Shown in pieces: positions 18,091-26,541 of a stretch of 64,000 nt of DNA (position 1 is the first letter of the stretch; every line of letters begins with the position of its first letter). The translations under genes were made by a program, and so were the position numbers. Source of the stretch: Spirochaetaceae bacterium (GTDB taxonomy: Bacteria; Spirochaetota; Leptospiria; Leptospirales; Leptonemataceae); contig PCBI01000005.1 in assembly GCA_002730875.1 (NCBI GenBank), positions 682,001 to 746,000 on the forward strand. Reading direction: 5' to 3'. The notes under the pieces were generated by a model, which did no database searches, was not told the origin of the DNA, and saw only the letters and a list, made by a program, of their open reading frames with translations.

Positions 18091-18443
18091 TTCGCTGCAG
18101 ACCGCTCGGGCTTGATCCGGCGATTCCGTTTACGACCCGTCCGCTCCTGCTGCTTCTGCCGGGACCATCCCCCCGGGATTGGCAGACGGAGCGCCGGGCC
18201 CAGGGGCATGTGCGACCACGGATGGGAGCGAAGAACCCGGCCTTCTGTCACTTTCCTATCCGGAAAACAGGGTACATTTTTTGCCCTTTTTCGTGCACCG
18301 GAGTCTCATTTTTTTTCAGGAGCTACCGATTTTTTGGAGGATACCGGCAGTGGTTTTGGTACTCTGGCGGTACGGGGCTGTTGATCACAATGTGGTGAGT
18401 AGCTCGCAGGGCAGGAATGCCATTTTTTAATGTGGAGGTGTGT
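18091..18443. other. Intergenic stretch without a recognisable gene
   Basis: These 353 bases contain several T-runs (near 18278, 18308 and 18329) and no plausible reading frame with a ribosome site before the ATG at 18444. I see no terminator with a good stem. Confidence 0.4.
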
Positions 18444-18992
18444 ATGCGGACTCTTCCCGTCACACTGACGCTATTGTTTGCCAGCCTGGGTGCTTTAGAG
18501 GCAGAAAACTCCATCCAGGGAGCTCCAGTAGGTCTTGAGCAAGAATCAGAGAGGATCCGTGAGATACTCCTGAATCCCCCCGAGGGCGAGCTTTCGGACT
18601 TGAAAGCATCTCTGTCCGAATGCTGCGCAAATCCGGCCCGCGCTTTGATGCGATTGGCCTCCGATCCTACCAATCTGGCCAGGGTAAGGATATTGTCCCT
18701 GGCTTTGCTATCCGAATACCCTGGACCGGTGGTGAAGCAATACTTGCTGTCCCTTGCGCATGATGAATCGGCGCACCCGACCTTCAGAGGCTGGGCGCTA
18801 CAGAGTTACGCGCGCGGATTTGCTGACAGTGAGCCGGAGGAGGTGCGTACCGTAGTGGAGCCCTATCTCTCTGACCTTGAGCCGGGATTGCGCGCCAGAG
18901 CCGAAATGTCCATGGAATACACGGTGAAGACTCGGGCCGCCGGTGCCACCGATCCCATGAAACCCATGATCAGTTTGCTGTTGCAAGATTGA
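18444..18992 (+). CDS. Exported HEAT-like helical repeat protein, unknown
   Basis: A 182-aa protein with a signal peptide (about 1-20, ending LEAEN). The mature part consists of paired helices like a short HEAT/ARM array (for example RVRILSLALLSEYPGPVVKQ), with a Cys-Cys pair in ECCANP. A GGAGGTG ribosome site lies 5-6 bases before the ATG at 18444; a frame start 27 bases upstream has none, so I use 18444. Function unknown; such proteins often serve as envelope scaffolds. Confidence 0.72.
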   Translation: MRTLPVTLTLLFASLGALEAENSIQGAPVGLEQESERIREILLNPPEGELSDLKASLSECCANPARALMRLASDPTNLARVRILSLALLSEYPGPVVKQYLLSLAHDESAHPTFRGWALQSYARGFADSEPEEVRTVVEPYLSDLEPGLRARAEMSMEYTVKTRAAGATDPMKPMISLLLQD

Positions 18993-19168
18993 GTCGCGAT
19001 CCGGTCGGATTTGTTCCTTGTCCGCGAAGCTGCCTCGCATTGGCAAAAGGGGCGCTCCGTCGCGCTCGCGCTCGGCCAGGTTTAGGGCGCGGACTGGTAC
19101 GATTCGCTGATCAGTCTTAAAGGCAAAAAAAGGCCGCCCGGGTCGCAGTAGAGTCCGTCTATAGTTAC

Positions 19169-20143
19169 GTGCAGATTCCCTACCTGTCTCTGATGCGACA
19201 ATCGTGGATGAGATCGTCTTACCTGTCTTTTCCGTTGCTCGTCCATTGCGTTGTGGTGCTGGTTGCAACCGCATGCGCTCCCGGACCCACAGAAGCGGAG
19301 TCTTCGCCCGACCCTGGGAGCCCGCGCCTCCATAGAGTAGGCGATATTGCGCCTCCCGATGGATTTCGTCGCGCATCCGTGAAGGCAGATAGTTTCGCGC
19401 AATACCTGAGGGATCTGAAGCTCCTGCAGTCACGGACCGTCTATCTCTATAACGGAAGCCCCAAGTCCAATCAGAAGGCACACTTTCGCGTGGTTGATCT
19501 TTCGGTAGGAAACAAAGACCTTCAGCAATGCGCCGATGCCTTGCTTCGCTTGAGGGCGGAGTATCATTTTGGCGCTGGCGACTTTCAGTCCATTCGCTAC
19601 AGCTTTACTAGCGGTCATGTATCCAGTTATCAAAAATGGCGGCAGGGGTACAGGCCCGTAATTCGGGGGAACTCTGTGAACTTCGCAAAGAAAGCCGCAC
19701 CGGACACTTCAAGACAGGGCTTTATGAATTACCTGGAAAACCTGTTCACTTATGCGGGCACCATTTCCCTGAAGCGCGACTCCATCGCCGTCTCCCTTTC
19801 ACCGGGGGCGGCCACAAATGCAAACGGTAGCGAGCCTCCTCATACTCCGGGAGGAGCCGCCGATCCTCGGGCAGGCGATTTTTTTCTGCAGAGCGGCTCT
19901 CCGGGTCATGCCGTCATGATTCTGGATGTGGTTGCGAATGAAGCCGGCCAACGATTGTATTTGCTGGGTCAAAGCTATATGCCCGCCCAGCAGTTTCATG
20001 TATTGAAGAATCCAAACCTGGACGGTAAGCCGGTTCCTGGGCTGGAGGAGGAAGGAGCAGTCTGGTATTCGCTTTCTCCTTCCGGGGAAGTCTACACACC
20101 TGAATGGAGCTTTCCTCCCGGCAGCCTGCGAAGATGGAAATAG
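19169..20143 (+). CDS. DUF4846 lipoprotein
   Basis: A protein of up to 324 aa matching the DUF4846 family. The typical segments are GFRRASVKADSFAQYLRDL, the YLYNGSPKSNQ strand, NKDLQQCADALLRLRAEY and YQKWRQGYRP. The N-terminus ends in VLVATACAPG, a lipobox. Three starts are possible: GTG 19169, ATG 19193 and ATG 19208; the last gives the most compact signal, and none has a strong ribosome site. The biochemical role of DUF4846 is not established. The gene is alone and faces the alkane operon. Confidence 0.82.
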   Translation: MQIPYLSLMRQSWMRSSYLSFPLLVHCVVVLVATACAPGPTEAESSPDPGSPRLHRVGDIAPPDGFRRASVKADSFAQYLRDLKLLQSRTVYLYNGSPKSNQKAHFRVVDLSVGNKDLQQCADALLRLRAEYHFGAGDFQSIRYSFTSGHVSSYQKWRQGYRPVIRGNSVNFAKKAAPDTSRQGFMNYLENLFTYAGTISLKRDSIAVSLSPGAATNANGSEPPHTPGGAADPRAGDFFLQSGSPGHAVMILDVVANEAGQRLYLLGQSYMPAQQFHVLKNPNLDGKPVPGLEEEGAVWYSLSPSGEVYTPEWSFPPGSLRRWK

Positions 20144-20154
20144 TTCTCCTTTGG

Positions 20155-20173
20155 GCGCAAGGAAGCGCAAGGA
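20155..20173. repeat. Two tandem GCGCAAGGA units
   Basis: The 9-mer GCGCAAGGA occurs at 20155-20163 and 20165-20173, separated by one base, and a related GGCGCAA follows at about 20184. The cluster lies between two convergent transcription units. Significance unknown. Confidence 0.5.
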
Positions 20174-20188
20174 GGCCCAGGTAGGCGC

Positions 20189-20212
20189 AAAAAGCCAGGC
20201 TTACGCCTGGCT
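20189..20212 (-). terminator. Intrinsic terminator of the tetR-alkB-reductase operon
   Basis: On the minus strand an 8-bp perfect stem (20205-20212 with 20193-20200) with a 4-base loop is followed by a run of five T residues (20188-20192). It lies about 95 bases after the reductase stop at 20308. On the plus strand the stem is followed by A residues, so it serves the minus operon. Confidence 0.8.
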
Positions 20213-20307
20213 AAAAGGGGGAGGATTGTTTTTGCCGGGTTGACTTTTTTGACTCCGCAATCGATCCGAAGTTTGCTCTTGCGCGCATGTCATTGTAGTG
20301 CGATCCG

Positions 20308-21354
20308 CTATCGAGGTGCGCCGGCCAGCAAGTGACTGGAGTCCGTGAAGCGATCGAAGTAGATATTTTCATCCTGAATGCCGGAAGCTTTCAGGTGATC
20401 CAGAGCCGCATCGATCATGCCAGGAGGACCACAAAGGTAAGCATGATGCTCGGACAGATTCGCAATGTCGTTGATTACATCTGTTACCAGACCTCGACGA
20501 CCAGGCCAGTCTGATTCCTCTGGTTCGTGGCTCAGCACAGGAATGAATTCGAATTTACCCTGCCATTTTCGGGTGGCATTCTTCACTTCATCCAGGGCAT
20601 ATAGATCGGCCTGGGTTCGCGCACCAAAGAGATAAATCGCATCGCGTTTGAGGTCGTCGCCTCCGGCCGATTCCAGGATGGACAGTATCGGCGCCATGCC
20701 GCTTCCGCCAGCAATGAAGACTGCAGGGTTCGTCGCGGGCTTCAGTTGAAAATCACCGAAAGGGCCGCCGACGGTTAGTTCGGTCCCAATGCGGTCTTTT
20801 GCGAATAGCCACTCGGTGAACTCGCCACCGGGCACCTTTCGAATGTGAAACCGCACTTCGCGATTACCCTGGGGAAGGGATCTTGCGGCAAATGAGTAAT
20901 TCCTGGGTCGCTCCAGTCCTTCGTAGGAGAGATCTGCGTACTGACCTGCGGTATAATAAATGCTTCTATCAAGAGCTACGGTGACGCCCAGAATATCGTG
21001 GGTAAGCGTATCCAGTCGGGTTATGGTGCCTTTGAATTCTTCGGTCTGCGCCTCTCCCAGTTGTACGTCGATGGTCAAATCGCACTTTGGTAGGGATTGG
21101 CAGGCAAGAATGGCTCCTCCCTGAATGTCCTCCATACTCAGAACGTAAGCGGTGTCGGTGAGTTCTTTGATTTTTCCGTCCACGAGTTTGGTCTTGCAGC
21201 TGGTGCAGGAGCCCACCCGGCACCGGTGCGGATACGCCAGCCCTTTGTCCAGAGCGGCCTGAAGGATAGTAGTCTTGCTATCCACTTCGATCTCGTCGCC
21301 GGTGCTCTGAATCTTTACAGTAAAGCTCTTTGGTTTCTTTGAAAATAGTCCCAT
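20308..21354 (-). CDS. Ferredoxin/FAD-NAD(P) reductase, likely electron donor to AlkB
   Basis: A 348-aa fusion of a plant-type 2Fe-2S ferredoxin and a ferredoxin-NAD(P) reductase, like XylA/XylE-type monooxygenase reductases. The iron-sulphur cysteines are Cys45, Cys50, Cys53 and Cys85. The FAD motif is RPRNYSFAARS (about 150), the pyridine-nucleotide segments are GGSGMAPILSIL and CGPPGM, and the chain ends near YFDRF. It would take electrons from NAD(P)H to the di-iron hydroxylase. It follows alkB by 88 bases on the same strand. No rubredoxin gene is nearby, so this fusion probably replaces the usual rubredoxin/rubredoxin reductase pair. Confidence 0.9.
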   Translation of the reverse strand: MGLFSKKPKSFTVKIQSTGDEIEVDSKTTILQAALDKGLAYPHRCRVGSCTSCKTKLVDGKIKELTDTAYVLSMEDIQGGAILACQSLPKCDLTIDVQLGEAQTEEFKGTITRLDTLTHDILGVTVALDRSIYYTAGQYADLSYEGLERPRNYSFAARSLPQGNREVRFHIRKVPGGEFTEWLFAKDRIGTELTVGGPFGDFQLKPATNPAVFIAGGSGMAPILSILESAGGDDLKRDAIYLFGARTQADLYALDEVKNATRKWQGKFEFIPVLSHEPEESDWPGRRGLVTDVINDIANLSEHHAYLCGPPGMIDAALDHLKASGIQDENIYFDRFTDSSHLLAGAPR

Positions 21355-21442
21355 GATTCCCCCTGGCTCTCGGTCTGGCGAAGCACTCCGTGTGGAATGC
21401 CCCGCCAGCTTCGAACAGCGTGGCAGCAGGATGCTGATTCTA

Positions 21443-22609
21443 TCAGGCAGCTGCCTTTTCTACATTAACGTTTCCCAGCACCTGGTTTCGTCTGGCCAGG
21501 ATTTCCAGCTCTTCCCGGGATGCATGCTTTTCGTCCCATTCCTTGAGTAAGGGATTGATGCTGGCTCTCCACAGAGGAGGTACCATGGCCGCGAAGATGG
21601 TAGTCAGATAACCATAAGGCATCTCAGGCGCTTCCGGATAAGGCTTCAAGTTCCAGAAAGGCAGGTCGCCCTTCTCATGATGAGCGCTGTGTCGAGTCAG
21701 CGAGAAAAGAACCATGCTGGAGACTACCTTGTTGGTATTCCATGAGTGGCGGGGCATTACAGGCTGTCCTGGAACGCGCACGAGACCATAGTGCTCGATG
21801 TAGTTTACGATCTCAAAGACAATCTTTGCCCAGGTGGCCTGCGCCATGTAGATTCCAACTCCAAGCCATCCTGCGGCGGCGTAAAACGCGGCGGCGTAGG
21901 TGATGCTCATCAGGTAACCAGTTAGCATGCGGTTGCGCGGGCCGAATACCCAGTAGCCTTTCTTCTTTAGTCGTCCGGATTCCAATCGCCAGGCGCTCAA
22001 ATGCCCCAGAATTGTAGATTTTACGATGAATACGTAGAGGTTGTCCCCTCTTTTCGCGCTGGCAGGGTCCGCTTCTGTTGCGATGGTTTCATGGTGTCCG
22101 TAAACATGCTCGATGCTGAAATCTGCATTGTTGCTCATAGCCAGCATCCATCGTCCCCAGATCATGGAAAGTGGATCCGTGGTTCGGTGAGTGAGTTCGT
22201 GAGCGATGTTTGTTCCGTAGCCGGCTACTGTGAAACCAGTGCCGAGTATTGCTCCCAGCAGGTGATACCATTCGCTGGACTGTCGTGCGGCGAAAACATC
22301 ATAGCCAGTGAGCGATTGGAAAGCTCCGCCCAGGGCCAAGAAGTCCGAGGTACCGCTCTGTGATGCCCAGGCCAGTCCCCACAGAGTAACTACCAGAAAT
22401 GGCAAAGCCAGAAATAGCGCAATGTTCAGAATCCACTTATGGCTATAGTTCGGTTCAGACAGATCGTCTCTCATTAGTCCGTCGCCGCCAATCATTACGA
22501 GGCAGATCACGGCAACACCGAGCCACATCCAGGGCCCGCCCAGCATAATGCCCACGAATGTGCTCGAAAGCATGATCGGGGTCACAAATTGTTTTATATA
22601 CTTCAACAT
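21443..22609 (-). CDS. alkB: Alkane 1-monooxygenase
   Basis: A 388-aa integral-membrane non-haem di-iron enzyme that hydroxylates medium-chain alkanes at the terminal carbon. The histidine boxes are HELTH (137-141), EHVYGHH (167-173) and HSAHH (307-311), and the family's NYIEHYGLV motif is at 269-277. Six or so hydrophobic helices frame them. The frame runs upstream to 22777, but ATG 22609 has GGAG 7 bases ahead and gives the expected N-terminus, so I chose it. It follows tetR by 40 bases and precedes the reductase, forming a three-gene operon. Confidence 0.95.
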   Translation of the reverse strand: MLKYIKQFVTPIMLSSTFVGIMLGGPWMWLGVAVICLVMIGGDGLMRDDLSEPNYSHKWILNIALFLALPFLVVTLWGLAWASQSGTSDFLALGGAFQSLTGYDVFAARQSSEWYHLLGAILGTGFTVAGYGTNIAHELTHRTTDPLSMIWGRWMLAMSNNADFSIEHVYGHHETIATEADPASAKRGDNLYVFIVKSTILGHLSAWRLESGRLKKKGYWVFGPRNRMLTGYLMSITYAAAFYAAAGWLGVGIYMAQATWAKIVFEIVNYIEHYGLVRVPGQPVMPRHSWNTNKVVSSMVLFSLTRHSAHHEKGDLPFWNLKPYPEAPEMPYGYLTTIFAAMVPPLWRASINPLLKEWDEKHASREELEILARRNQVLGNVNVEKAAA

Positions 22610-22649
22610 CCTTTTACTCCTATCGCAGTTCTCTTCCGTCAGCTCAAAC

Positions 22650-23369
22650 TCAACGGTCGTTCGATTCCTGTTCGTTTCTTTCTTGCTTCGCTTCCAGGGG
22701 CTCGGAGGTCTCCGAGTCTCTTTCCCGCTGCAATGCAGGCAGAAACAGTGCACTGGCCAGGATCTGCAGGATATCATGGAACCGCTCTTTCAGCTTTTCC
22801 TCATCCCGATTTACCACACTCTCTATCGAGAGACCTACAATACTGGTATGTACCAGCATTGCCAGGCGCTCCAGAGGCATGATCAATTGATCCTTAAACG
22901 GCCCCAGGGCCGACTCTATGACTTCTAGAATTAGATCCTTTTCCAGCTCCACATAATGCTGCATGGTTTTCTGCAGGGTCTCATTATGCGTGGCCGTGGC
23001 ATACATCTCGGTGAGAAAGGCAACCCGCACTTCATTGGTAAGTAGCCGGTCGAATAGACCCTGGGCTGCATCCAACGCCATAGTCAAAGAAGGGGTGCCC
23101 CCGGTCAGATTATCCCGCACTTCCTGGGCCACTTCAGTGGACAGAAGCTTCAAAGACTGAAGCATTAGCTCTTCCTTTGAAGCGAAGTGATAGTGCAATA
23201 ATGCCTTGCTCACTCCTGCCGTGCTGGCTATCTCCTTCATGGAGGCGCCCTCATACCCCAACCTGGCGATTGTGTCGATGGAGGCCTGCAGAATACGCTC
23301 TATGGTTTCCGCAGCTTCCGCCGAACGGCTGCCGGTTTCCGGTGTTTGTCTGGAATCTTTCTCAGTCAT
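22650..23369 (-). CDS. TetR-family regulator of the alkane operon
   Basis: A 239-aa DNA-binding repressor-like protein. The N-terminal helix-turn-helix (about 24-70) contains GYEGASMKEIASTAGVSKALLHYHF, of which the last part is the recognition helix. The C-terminal ligand domain has no known specificity. It is the first gene of the operon with alkB and the reductase, so it should control its own synthesis. The promoter (-35 AGTCAA/-10 AAGATA on the plus strand) lies directly before the ATG, and a 22-bp near-palindrome fills the spacer. Alkane-derived fatty acids or alkanes are a sensible inducer guess, unproven. Confidence 0.92.
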   Translation of the reverse strand: MTEKDSRQTPETGSRSAEAAETIERILQASIDTIARLGYEGASMKEIASTAGVSKALLHYHFASKEELMLQSLKLLSTEVAQEVRDNLTGGTPSLTMALDAAQGLFDRLLTNEVRVAFLTEMYATATHNETLQKTMQHYVELEKDLILEVIESALGPFKDQLIMPLERLAMLVHTSIVGLSIESVVNRDEEKLKERFHDILQILASALFLPALQRERDSETSEPLEAKQERNEQESNDR

Positions 23370-23376
23370 CGAGCCT

Positions 23377-23406
23377 AAGATACTGGCTGGCCGGTCAGTC
23401 AGTCAA
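23377..23406 (-). promoter_or_regulatory. tetR-alkB promoter with TetR-type operator in the spacer
   Basis: On the minus strand TTGACT (23401-23406) and TATCTT (23377-23382) are separated by 18 bases. A 22-bp near-palindrome (23382-23403; centre TGGCCGGTCA) overlaps both and occupies the spacer. This is typical of an operator for a TetR-type repressor. The -10 ends 7 bases before the tetR ATG, so the mRNA may be leaderless. Confidence 0.75.
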
Positions 23407-23445
23407 CAAAAAACCGGCAAGGAGGCTCCGAAAGGGTAAAAAAAT

Positions 23446-23459
23446 TGGCCGACCGGCCA
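23446..23459. promoter_or_regulatory. Second TetR-type operator-like palindrome
   Basis: TGGCCGACCGGCCA is an inverted repeat with perfect 6-base arms around a 2-base centre. Its reverse complement shares CTGGCCGGTC with the operator in the tetR promoter, about 55 bases away. It could be an auxiliary site that helps cooperative binding. Confidence 0.55.
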
Positions 23460-23462
23460 GTG

Positions 23463-23799
23463 CTGGGCGCGGAAGACCGGAGAATCGAGGAAACCGTCTT
23501 AAAGCGGGGTCTGGCAGGGCAAGCGAGGTAGCTCTGCCAGTAGCCCTGCCAGAATTCCGGGCTCGCCTGTGTGGTGAGGCTCCACAGTTCTTGCCTGGTA
23601 TGGTTGAAGCAAGGCCGAAAACGGGGTCCCACTCTGGCAGAATTGCCATATCCATGGGAGTGCCGGGGGACGGAAAGCTTGCGGGATCGGAACTCCTCAT
23701 TGAGAATATGCAAAAAGAATCGTCTATGTAGTATGGAACCGGCTGGACCGCCACGGCTGAAGACGACTCACTGGATCGCCAATGGAACAGGAAGGACAA
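23463..23799. other. Gap with an inverted repeat, no gene seen
   Basis: About 340 bases with no credible gene. It holds a 10-bp perfect inverted repeat (GCCCTGCCAG family; arms 23511-23520 and 23543-23552), with the same CTGCCAG core repeated at 23534-23540. Confidence 0.5.
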
Positions 23800-24474
23800 A
23801 TGGAACGTAGAAAGAGATATAAGCGCCCCCTCTCGTTAGTAATCATTGGAACGTTGTTTCTGCTTTTTCCGATCTGGAATTATTTATCGATCTGCATCAT
23901 GTCCGGTTATCCGTATTACCGGCCGCTGTATGTCCTGGGCAAAATGGACCCGCTGGTGGTACTGTTGATGGTTCTGTCCCTTGCGGTGGGAGTGGGGCTG
24001 CTGCTGGTTAAGCGGTGGGGCTGGCGTCTCTTTTTCGCGTTTGCTGCTCTTCTCATAGGCTACAATGTCTGGGCTGTCTTTTCCCTTCCGGACTATTGGA
24101 TCAACATCATGTACCTGGTTTATAGCGCTCTGGGTGTGGCCGCGGCGATTTATTTTTTGCGACCCGATATTTCAACGCCGTTTATGAAGATGTACCCCCG
24201 GGGTTGGCGTTTCGAGAAACGGCAGCCGGTACAGCACGATATCAAGATCGATGGTAAGCCTTTCAAAACGCGCGACCTGAGTCCCCGGGGACTGTATGTG
24301 GACTGGCCGGAATGCGATGCCGAAGTAGGTCAGGAAGTGGAAATCGAGGTTGAAGGCATGCTTCTAAAGGGCGGGATTGTTCGAATCGACAGTAACGGCG
24401 CCGGCATCGCTTTCAGGTACCAACGAAAAGAGAGTCGGAACACGATTAAGAACCTGCTTTCCGCTACTGTGTAG
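23800..24474 (+). CDS. Membrane protein with C-terminal PilZ domain
   Basis: A 224-aa protein with four hydrophobic helices in the first 130 residues and a PilZ domain after them. The PilZ signature D/NxSxxG is DLSPRG and the preceding arginine box is degenerate (RFEKRQPVQ), so c-di-GMP binding is uncertain. An AGGAAGG ribosome site lies 5 bases before the ATG at 23800; an ATG 18 bases earlier has none. It would connect c-di-GMP signalling to the membrane, and the diguanylate cyclase at 29.6 kb could be a source of signal. No partner gene is next to it. Confidence 0.8.
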   Translation: MERRKRYKRPLSLVIIGTLFLLFPIWNYLSICIMSGYPYYRPLYVLGKMDPLVVLLMVLSLAVGVGLLLVKRWGWRLFFAFAALLIGYNVWAVFSLPDYWINIMYLVYSALGVAAAIYFLRPDISTPFMKMYPRGWRFEKRQPVQHDIKIDGKPFKTRDLSPRGLYVDWPECDAEVGQEVEIEVEGMLLKGGIVRIDSNGAGIAFRYQRKESRNTIKNLLSATV

Positions 24475-24607
24475 ATCGCGGGCCACGAGCGCGAACAGGT
24501 CTGTCCTCGACGGAGGGGCTCTACGAACGGCGTCCGTGACAGGGCTGGAGTTGGCAAGAGTCTCCGGCATCCCGTTTGTAGGCCTGTCCTTCTTCCTTCT
24601 TCCCGAT

Positions 24608-25204
24608 CTAGCTGAGATCCTTCTTCAAGAAATCTCTGGAGTTGGCGACTCCTTCTTCCAGTCGCGTTAACAGATTGTCGGGCACGGTTTCAATGATTAG
24701 CTGATCGTAGGTTTCACGTTTTAAGAACTGTTGTTTTACCATCTGAAGCAGGAATCGTTTTAGACCGTCGTAGTACTCGCCAGTGTTATAAAGCGCCACC
24801 GGCTTGTCATGAATGCCCAGCTGAAGCCAGGTGTATACTTCGAAGAATTCCTCCATAGTTCCAATGCCGCCCGGCAGCACAATGAACCCCTGGCTGAGCT
24901 CGGCCATCATGGCTTTTCGTTCGTGCATGGATTTGACTACGTGCAGTTTCGTAATCTCTTCCTGGGCCACTTCACGGGTGGCCAGGGATTCGGGGATGAC
25001 ACCGATCACCTCGCCTCCGGCATCCATGGCCTCCCGGGCCACAATGCCCATCAGTCCCACGCTACCGCCGCCATACACAACCCGGCATTTCCGCGCAGCG
25101 AGTAGCCGGGCCAATTCGCCGGCCTTCTGCGCAAAGAGCGGATCTACCCCATGGCCGGAACCACAGAAGATACAAACTGATTTTAGACTGTTCGTGTTGC
25201 TCAT
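24608..25204 (-). CDS. LOG-family protein (TIGR00730-type nucleotide phosphoribohydrolase)
   Basis: A 198-aa Rossmann-like protein with the hallmark PGGIGTMEEFFEVYTW, which contains the PGGxGTxxE motif, and the N-terminal VCIFCGSG segment. Characterised LOG proteins release bases from cytokinin riboside monophosphates and some bacterial members hydrolyse AMP. ATG 25204 has GGAT 6 bases ahead; the longer frame start (25234) has no site. It is convergent with the PilZ gene. Confidence 0.9.
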   Translation of the reverse strand: MSNTNSLKSVCIFCGSGHGVDPLFAQKAGELARLLAARKCRVVYGGGSVGLMGIVAREAMDAGGEVIGVIPESLATREVAQEEITKLHVVKSMHERKAMMAELSQGFIVLPGGIGTMEEFFEVYTWLQLGIHDKPVALYNTGEYYDGLKRFLLQMVKQQFLKRETYDQLIIETVPDNLLTRLEEGVANSRDFLKKDLS

Positions 25205-25283
25205 AGTTCTATCCTGCGAAGCCGCTTCCCGCACATTCTCGGAAAGCGACCTATTGTAATCAGTCTACGGCCCGGTCCGGCAT

Positions 25284-25315
25284 CAGAAAAAAAGCCACCT
25301 TGTTCAGGCGGCTTT
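25284..25315 (-). terminator. Intrinsic terminator after the acyltransferase gene
   Basis: On the minus strand a 9-bp stem with one mismatch (25307-25315 with 25291-25299, 7-base loop) leads into seven T residues (25287-25293 on the plus as A). It lies 37 bases after the stop of the acyltransferase gene. Confidence 0.85.
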
Positions 25316-25351
25316 CTTTCCGTTTGCCCAAATAGGGTTACTCGGCCCGGA

Positions 25352-26512
25352 TTATTCGGTCAGGGTCTTGAAATCCTTTGCAAAGGCCGCCGCCAGAACA
25401 GGCAGATCTTTGCCTATTCCTTTAAGGGAATCCATGCTCAGTCGTTGAGAAGTTTTCCCGGGTCCAAAATCCACGATGTGGCTTACTGCAGGGCTATGTT
25501 CGGCGGCCGCTTTCATGGGCTTGTCCCAGTACAGGGTCTTTAGCACCATGTCGGTGGCCAGACCGCGGGGCATATCAGCCTCGGTCTGATAGTTCCTTTG
25601 ATCAAAGAAGGAATAGATGGGGAAGTTCAGTTGTGATCCCTGGTAGTTAAAGCCGATCCGCTCCAGGTCCTTCTCAAACAGTGGCATCATGGGCTCCATG
25701 AGCGGGCTGTGAAAAGGACAGGTTGTTCGCAGATAGACGAATTTGATCTTCTTCTCCTCGAAGGCATCTTTGTTCGCTTCGTGGAATTGGATCAGGCTGC
25801 TTCTATGCGAAGACAGGATCCGGTTGTTCGGCGAGTTGTACAGGCTCACATAGATCTTTTTGTCGTCCGGTAGCTTGTCGTTCTCTCTGGCAACCAGCTC
25901 TTCGATGTAGGCATGTTCCTCGCCCAGAACGGCAACCATGGGGGCCGGGTTCGCCGCGCCCAGTTCTTCGGCCTTCTTTGCTTCTTCGGGGGTCGGATCA
26001 AAGAAGGGAAAGATTTCCTGGCTTCGCACGCCAATGTAGAGGACGTACTTTGTGTATTTCTTCACCGCTTCCAGGTATTCGTCGCCTTCCAATCCCAGAG
26101 AAATCAGTGTGGAAGGAATCAGGCCCTGGCTATGCCCGCTACCGCCAACAGTGGCCTTTACCAGCGAAGGGCGATCGTAGCCGGCCTGCGTAAGCGCTTC
26201 AAAGTGCGCCAGCTGCGTCATCTGAATCATAGGAATGGAAACGGCAGCGCAGCCCAGATACTCTTCGCTGGGAATGGTGCTCTCGTCATCCAACCACTTG
26301 CGGGGGTCCAGACCATGGGGAAGTCCTGGAGTGCCGTTCACTGTGGACGCTTCTTCTTCCAGAGCGCCGATGGCCGCATCGAAGAAAGGCTTCATCTCGC
26401 CGCTGTCATAATACTTCTTCAACTCTTTGTACCAGGGGGCTCCCTGTCCGCCAAACTGAACAAAGAGTCCCGGTTTTTCCAGTGCCTGCTGTAGTAACTG
26501 TGGTTTTGCCAT
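25352..26512 (-). CDS. FAS-type malonyl/acyl-CoA:ACP acyltransferase
   Basis: A 386-aa acyltransferase with active-site GHSQG at 126-130 (Ser128) and His268 in CPFHSPLM; FGGQG at 20-24 is the N-terminal oxyanion motif. The shape of the VSLYNSPNN segment is closer to the MAT domain of fungal/actinobacterial type I fatty acid synthases than to the ~310-aa stand-alone FabD. It would load malonyl groups on ACP, or act in polyketide-like lipid synthesis. It follows efp by 29 bases on the same strand. No ACP or ketosynthase gene is in the window, so its pathway is not shown by context. Confidence 0.82.
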   Translation of the reverse strand: MAKPQLLQQALEKPGLFVQFGGQGAPWYKELKKYYDSGEMKPFFDAAIGALEEEASTVNGTPGLPHGLDPRKWLDDESTIPSEEYLGCAAVSIPMIQMTQLAHFEALTQAGYDRPSLVKATVGGSGHSQGLIPSTLISLGLEGDEYLEAVKKYTKYVLYIGVRSQEIFPFFDPTPEEAKKAEELGAANPAPMVAVLGEEHAYIEELVARENDKLPDDKKIYVSLYNSPNNRILSSHRSSLIQFHEANKDAFEEKKIKFVYLRTTCPFHSPLMEPMMPLFEKDLERIGFNYQGSQLNFPIYSFFDQRNYQTEADMPRGLATDMVLKTLYWDKPMKAAAEHSPAVSHIVDFGPGKTSQRLSMDSLKGIGKDLPVLAAAFAKDFKTLTE

Positions 26513-26541
26513 TGATCCGTCCTGTATTCCGGCTGCCCGGT

